Origin: Balanoglossus misakiensis
Lineage: Eukaryota > Hemichordata
DNA length: 64,000 nt
Direction of reading: 5' to 3'
NCBI GenBank assembly: GCA_040954595.2
Contig: CM082589.2
Coordinates: 10,788,001-10,852,000, forward strand
Of the stretch, positions 58,271 through 64,000 are shown one piece after another (within the stretch, counting starts at the first letter, position 1; every line of letters starts with the position of its first letter). The notes beneath the pieces are model-generated. The model saw only the letters and a list, made by a program, of their open reading frames with translations, made no database searches and was not told where the DNA came from. A program made the position numbers and the translations under genes.

Positions 58271-60882
58271 ATGCCAAAACGTCAAAAACTCACTGCAATA
58301 CAACTTCTACAAATGTTAGAAGATGATGGGGATAGTGATTACGATGATAGCGGTACAGAAGCGGATGAAATAACGGGCGATGATGATGTTTTCAATGGGT
58401 CGGCCAGAGACGAGCATGAGGACGTGGTGACGCCGACCAGAAATGATTTTGATAATGACGATGAAGATGCGGAAAATGAGGTAAATGTCGCTAATGTCAC
58501 TAGACGTAGTGATAATGGTAGTGATGGTGGTGGTGGTGGTGACTGTAGTGGGAGAGATGGTGCTGAAATCGAAGTCAATAACAGTCGTAGTCATAGAGAT
58601 AGACGTCGCCGTCGAGGTCGAGTGGTTGGTAATGAGGGTCAAGGCGATCTGGATGCGCGCGATGTAAGACGGCGAATTCGTGACAGAAATATCCCAACAG
58701 CAAATGAAAATGATACCCCAGAAACTGTAGACGATGCAGTAGCTGAAGATCAAGTCGGTGCCAGAGGTGATCAGGCAGATAATATTCCTTGGGAATGCCC
58801 ACGGTCACCACTTCATTGGGTACAAGGTCATTTTCAAGGTCCTGACCTTCATGAGTTCACTGGTACACCGGGCCTCCTGGTTGAAACGGAGGGGTTTACC
58901 CCAATTGATTTCTTCCAGCTATACGTGAATGAGGATTTGATAAACCACTTTGTCACCCAAACCAACCTATATGCCCAACAATTCATAGATGCCAATCCAG
59001 CATTGCCAAGATACTCAAATGTCCATTTCTGGCACCCAGTAGATGTTGCTACCATGAAAAAATTTCTTGGTTTACTGCTGTTGATGGGTATCATAAAGAA
59101 ACCATCCATATCACTGTATTGGTCCACTGATCCATTGTACAGCACACCATTATTTGGTAGTGTTATGACAAGAAATTATTTTCAACTACTGTTGAAATTT
59201 TTCCACCTCAACGATAACAGCATCAGTCCTGACCCCCAAGATCCACAGAGAGATAGACTTTTCAAGATCCGTCCGCTTTTAGATCACTTCTTTGAGAAGT
59301 TTCAAGCTGTGTACACCGTAGACAGAAATGTAGCTATTGATGAGTCTCTACTTCTTTGGAAAGGGCGTCTGTTCTTCAGGCAGTACATCCCATTGAAACG
59401 AGCCAGATTCGGGATCAAGATATTTGCCCTGTGTGACAAGTCAGGGTATACTTACAGGTTTCAGGTATACACAGGACGGGAAGACAACACCCAAGATGTA
59501 ACAGCCCTCCTACCAAGAAATGTCAGTCATTTCAAGAAGCCAGAAAAGATGGTGTTGTATTTAATATTACCACTCCTCGGCCAGGGATACTCAGCCTATA
59601 TGGATAACTGGTACACAACATCTCGTCTCTTCTACTACTTACATCATCAGTCAACGATGGCTTGTGGTACAATTCGTCTAAACAACCTTCCACCCGTTGT
59701 CCGTACAACCAGAGTGCCACAAGATGCAACTACATCCTTCCATAGTGGACCTCTACTCTGCCTCAAATTCAAAGACAAGAAAGATGTCCATGTCCTGACA
59801 ACTATTCATGATGACAGCACGAGAGTGTACAATGCAAGGGGAAGGGCACGGCGGCAGAGACAAGTCCAGAAGCCACAGGCAGTAATCGACTACAATACCA
59901 ACATGGGAGGTGTTGATGTAGCAGATCAAGTATCCTTGAAAAGTATTATTATTGTATTTTTGTGGAATGTTGTTTCTTGCTTCTGTGTTTTGCTTTGGTT
60001 CTGACAATGGCATTGCATTTAGTACATGATTAGAATGATCAGATTCAAATTTGAAGTGGCTAAAGTGATGACTTACAAATTCTGTCCGGATATACTCATG
60101 CACACAAACTTTATTTATCAATTCTTACATGTAGATATTGTTTTCTCTGATTTGTGTGCATGTTTACAATTTTACTGTATTCTGGTTTATAAACTTCATA
60201 TTTATCTGTTACCGGGGTTAGATCATCCAAGTGTAGAAATGAATCCAACTATTCAATTCAATTCATTTCAAACAATTATATTTCTCATTCATTTCAATGA
60301 ACAGTGAAAAGTGTGATCCTTGACGATTTGTTTCTCTAGATGATTCAACCTTACAATGCTGCCCGTAAAACACTGAAATGGTACAAGAAGTTGGCTGTGC
60401 ATTTCATACAGATTGCTTTACTCAATGCTCACATTCTGTATAGAAAGAGTGGTGGACAATGTGACTTTCTGAAGTTCCAGCATCACGTAAGTACACATTT
60501 ATGCATTGTTGATATACATACACAATATGTAACAAAATGATCAGTTGCAATAAAAAATGTTTTTATTTTTGTGTAAGTACATATAGATATGTGATATTTG
60601 TTTTATTCTCTTACATTACAGGTTATTTCCAGTCTGATCTTCAACACAGATGCACCTGACCACACCAACAAGACTGAAGCTATGATAAGATTGACTGAGC
60701 GCCACTTTCCCAGTAAGCTGTTGCCGACAGCAACATGGAGTAAACCACAGAGAAGATGCCGTGTTTGTTCCAAGCGTGGAGTCAGACGAGATGTTAACAC
60801 ATACTGTGAGAGTTGTCCAAGTCAACCTGGACTCTGTAGCGTTCCATGTTTTAAAATATGGCACACACAGTTGCGATTTTGA
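58271..60882 (+). CDS. piggyBac transposase, three exons, predicted 688 residues
   Basis: Exons 58271-59929, 60340-60486 and 60622-60882 join in phase (introns GTATCC...TCTCTAG and GTAAGT...TTACAG). The start MPKRQKLTAIQLLQML is followed by an acidic stretch (about residues 16-70) and an arginine-rich stretch (about 110-145) that may act in nuclear import. The DDE_Tnp_1_7 core begins near residue 195. Catalytic aspartates fit D357 (VAIDESLLLWKGR), D445 (AYMDNWYTT) and D549 with D552 (NMGGVDVADQ). The last exon encodes a cysteine-rich zinc-binding tail (CRVCSKRG, CESCPSQPGLC). It should cut and paste at TTAA. The first intron follows directly after the D552-Gln pair; reading through it adds 24 other codons and a stop at 60002, giving 577 residues without the tail. 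Resembles PGBD4-like relatives. Confidence 0.93.
59930..60339 (+). other. Intron 1 of the piggyBac transposase
   Basis: GTATCC donor and TTTCTCTAG acceptor. Removing it joins GVDVADQ to MIQPYNAARKTLKWYKK, which matches the uninterrupted piggyBac order (ADQ, then a Tyr, then RKTxKWxK). 410 bases, AT-rich, no other feature. Confidence 0.85.
60487..60621 (+). other. Intron 2 of the piggyBac transposase
   Basis: GTAAGT donor and TTACATTACAG acceptor, 135 bases. The join links FLKFQHH to VISSLIFNTD in phase. Confidence 0.82.
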
Positions 60883-61933
60883 GCCGGACACATTATACGT
60901 GATAATGTTACCTCACATGATCAAGTCATTTTGATCACAAATAATATGTAAATAACAACTGAATATTTTTCAGTAAAAGAATCTACTAAATTTTAATTAA
61001 TGAATCAATGTTGCTTGCTGAGTATATTTCAAGTCGCATTTATTTATTTTTAAAAAATCTAAAGCAAAATGTAATTGTTCAATGAATTTTGAATGACACC
61101 ATATATTGAATTTTAGCATGTTTTATACTGACCATGTTTTCAGTGTTGATTTGTTCAATTTATTTATCTTCATCTGAAGATAAATATGTTGTGAATGTTG
61201 TGAAAAGTTAATAAATATGTTGTTCAGTTTACATGCAACAATCTTTGTGGATATATTTGAATGCAGGTTGGGCAAGCAGAGCGAGGGAAATAATTTCATT
61301 GAAGAGACATCACTTGTCAAATATGGCGGCCATATTGGTTTTGTCACATGGTCTGTCATGTGACCTGGCTCATGACGATCAAACAATTTTTATCAAAAAA
61401 ACACTGATCAAACTATTTATCAAAAGAACACTGGCTTGACATTATGTTGACTGCATCAACAAGTGGTGCCAACATATCTTTGATTTTACTATGCATGTAG
61501 ATAATCAGCTTGTTCAGTAATAATTACATCAATCAGTTATGTCCAAATTCAATAGCATAATTTTTAATTTTCAAATATATGAAACATTCAGAGTGCCAAG
61601 AGTTGTTTGTTATTATTAAAAATGTGCAAAAAAGCATAAAATATATCTTGATATTTCATTTTAGGTTGCTCAATGGATAAATATTATTTCAAAATATCAT
61701 CAACCATTCATATTCCATGGCAGTGCTGGTCACGTGACAAGTCACATGACTGATCACGTGACACAATATTTTAATTAAAACAAAGCTTAGTTAATAATGA
61801 TTCAGAAAATATATAGTTTGTGCATTCAAACATCAACTCATCAAACACAATTGACTGTTAACTGACTACACCCAGTTTTATGCCCATTTGTATATATTGG
61901 CTGTGGTATATGGTATTACATAGGCAATGGTAG
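60883..61933. other. piggyBac 3' non-coding region
   Basis: AT-rich with no gene. A candidate polyadenylation signal AATAAA lies at 61210-61215. CACGTGAC and CACATGAC words cluster at 61730-61762 as short direct and inverted copies. Such long right ends can hold transposase contact sites; that is inference. Confidence 0.5.
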
Positions 61934-61941
61934 TCAAGGGG

Positions 61942-64000
61942 TTAATTTTGAGTGTTTGGTGGGGTCAACCTTTGCGTCAACATTAACCAGAGCACACAGT
62001 AACCAGGCCTTAGTGGACAGTGTGCTGCCCATTAATTTTGAGTGTTTGGAGGGGTCAACCTTTGCGTCAACATTAACCAGAGCACACAGTAACCAGGCCA
62101 TAGTGGACAGTGTTCTGCCCATTAATTTTGAGTGTTTGGTGGGGTCAACCTTTGCGTCAACATTAACCAGAGCACACAGTAACCAGGCCGTAGTGGACAG
62201 TGTTCTGCCCATTAATTTTTAGTGTTTGGTGGGGTCAACCTTTGCGTCAACATTAACCAGAGCACACAGTAACCAGGCCGTAGTGGACAGTGTTCTGCCC
62301 ATTAATTTTGAGTGTTTGGTGGGGTCAACCTTTGCGTCAACATTAACCAGAGCACACAGTAACCAGGCCATAGTGGACAGTGTTCTGCCCATTAATTTTG
62401 AGTGTTTGGTGGGGTCAACCTTTGCGTCAACATTAACCAGAGCACACAGTAACCAGGCCGTAGTGGACAGTGTTCTGCCCATTAATTTTGAGTGTTTGGT
62501 GGGGTCAACCTTTGCGTCAACATTAACCAGAGCACACAGTAACCAGGCCATAGTGGACAGTATGCTGCCCATTGATTTTGAGTGTTTGGTGGCGTCAACC
62601 TTTGCGTCAACATTAACCAGAGCACACAATAACCAGGCCGTAGTGGACAGTGTTCTGCCCATTAATTTTGAGTGTTTGGTGGGGTCAACCTTTGCGTCAA
62701 CATTAACCAGAGCACACAGTAACCAGGCCATAGTGGACAGTGTTCTGCCCATTAATTTTGAGTGTTTGGTGGGGTCAACCTTTGCGTCAACATTAACCAG
62801 AGCACACAGTAACCAGGCCGTAGTGGACAGTGTGCTGCCCATTAATTTTGAGTGTTTGGTGGGGTCAACCTTTGCGTCAACATTAACTAGGCCAGAGTGG
62901 CCAGTATCGTGCCCATTAATTTTGAGTGTTTGGTGGGGGTCAACCTTTGCGTCAACATTAACTAGGCCAGAGTGGCCAGTATCCTGCCCATTAATTTTGA
63001 GTGTTTGGTGGGGTCAACCTTTGCATCAACATTAACCAGAGCACACAGTAACCAGGCCATAGTGGACAGTGTTCTGCCCATTAATTTTGAGTGTTTGGTG
63101 GGGTCAACCTTTGCATCAACATTAACCAGAGCACACAGTAACCAGGCCGTAGTGGACAGTGTGCTGCCCATTAATTTTGAGTGTTTGGTGGGGTCAACCT
63201 TTGCGTCAACATTAACCAGAGCACACAGTAACCAGGCCATAGTGGACAGTATGCTGCCCATTGATTTTGAGTGTTTGGTGGGGTCAACCTTTGCGTCAAC
63301 ATTAACTAGGCCAGAGTGGCCAGTATCGTGCCCATTAATTTTAAGTGTTTGGTGGGGGTCAACCTTTGCGTCAACATTAACCAGAGCACACAGTAACCAG
63401 GCCGTAGTGGACAGTGTTCTGCCCATTAATTTTGAGTGTTTGGTGGGGTCAACCTTTGCGTCAACATTAACCAGAGCACACAGTAACCAGGCCTTAGTGG
63501 ACAGTGTGCTGCCCATTAATTTTGAGTGTTTGGTGGGGTCAACCTTTGCGTCAACATTAACCAGAGCACACAGTAACCAGGCCATAGTGGACAGTGTTCT
63601 GCCCATTAATTTTGAGTGTTTGGTGGGGTCAACCTTTGCGTCAACATTAACCAGAGCACACAGTAACCAGGCCGTAGTGGACAGTGTTCTGCCCATTAAT
63701 TTTGAGTGTTTGGTGGGGTCAACCTTTGCGTCAACATTAACCAGAGCACACAGTAACCAGGCCGTAGTGGACAGTGTTCTGCCCATTAATTTTGAGTGTT
63801 TGGTGGGGTCAACCTTTGCGTCAACATTAACCAGAGCACACAGTAACCAGGCCATAGTGGACAGTGTTCTGCCCATTAATTTTGAGTGTTTGGTGGGGTC
63901 AACCTTTGCGTCAACATTAACCAGAGCACACAGTAACCAGGCCGTAGTGGACAGTGTTCTGCCCATTAATTTTGAGTGTTTGGTGGGGTCAACCTTTGCG
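61942..64000. repeat. 90/74-bp satellite, block 6, runs off the window
   Basis: Continues in register from block 5 after the piggyBac. Mostly 90-bp units with 74-bp units near 62886-63000 and 63305-63345. It carries more private changes than blocks 2-5 (TTTGGAGGGGTC, GTATGCTGCCCATTGATTTTG, GGTGGCGTCAACC, AATTTTTAGTG). Confidence 0.97.

Larger units (their letters stand above)
57959..61941 (+). mobile_element. Complete piggyBac DNA transposon
   Basis: 3983 bp bounded by TTAA duplications (57955-57958 and 61942-61945). Terminal inverted repeats CCCCTTGAGTACC (left) and, inverted, CCCCTTGACTACC (right) match at 12 of 13 bases and begin CCC as in piggyBac. A subterminal CCTTGAGTGCCGG occurs at 57971 and again at 58015. 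It carries an apparently intact transposase gene with two introns. The flanking satellite unit is continuous across the insertion, so the array existed first. Intact ends and frame suggest recent activity. Confidence 0.96.

Noticed and set aside
58316-58753. Minus-strand frame opposite the piggyBac N-terminus
   Set aside because: It is a shadow of the acidic GAT/GAA-rich coding strand and resembles no protein family.
60026-60307. Open frame inside piggyBac intron 1
   Set aside because: AT-rich chance frame between a donor and acceptor that splice in phase.

Overview
The window is non-coding-rich metazoan genomic DNA. The evidence is GT-AG introns in a mosaic extracellular-protein gene, a 5'-truncated LINE, many TTAA-flanked MITEs, an intron-containing piggyBac transposon and two large satellite blocks. 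C-type lectin, CUB, sushi and EGF modules on one gene are typical of marine deuterostome invertebrates such as hemichordates, lancelets and echinoderms. I cannot name the species, and the clade is an inference.

Layout. 1-13142: AT-rich satellite of about 76-78 bp units with larger duplications nested in it, running off the left edge. 13144-13900: three decayed copies of a ~245-bp tandem repeat. 14026 to about 17205: a dead LINE on the minus strand, split by a 795-bp TTAA-flanked element with perfect 128-bp inverted repeats. 17206-19192: anonymous sequence with MITEs.

19193-38625: one plus-strand gene. I traced its exons by domain similarity and splice phase: CTLD (4 exons), three CUB domains (2 exons each), one broken and three intact sushi exons, and two calcium-binding-type EGF exons. 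No signal peptide, start or 3' end is visible. Three lesions stand out: a TGA at the conserved Trp of CUB2, a CUB1 exon junction that does not fit in phase, and a first sushi exon frameshifted and cut by a MITE. The copy is therefore either a decaying gene or depends on exon skipping. Its introns hold at least five TTAA-flanked MITE families (termini mostly TTAAAGG, as in Kolobok/T2 elements), a TA-flanked MITE family and several foldbacks.

39477-64000: a second satellite with 90-bp and 74-bp units. It begins directly at a 36-bp fragment of one of the MITEs. Four copies of an 832-bp DNA element with inverted termini sit inside it, and the array is duplicated at periods of 3989 and 6512 bp with almost no visible divergence. 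A complete piggyBac (57959-61941, three coding exons, predicted 688 residues, catalytic aspartates present) has inserted into a TTAA of a satellite unit, so it is younger than the array.

The picture is a host gene whose introns and 3' flank are being filled by mobile elements and satellite expansion. The piggyBac is the only gene in the window that looks intact.
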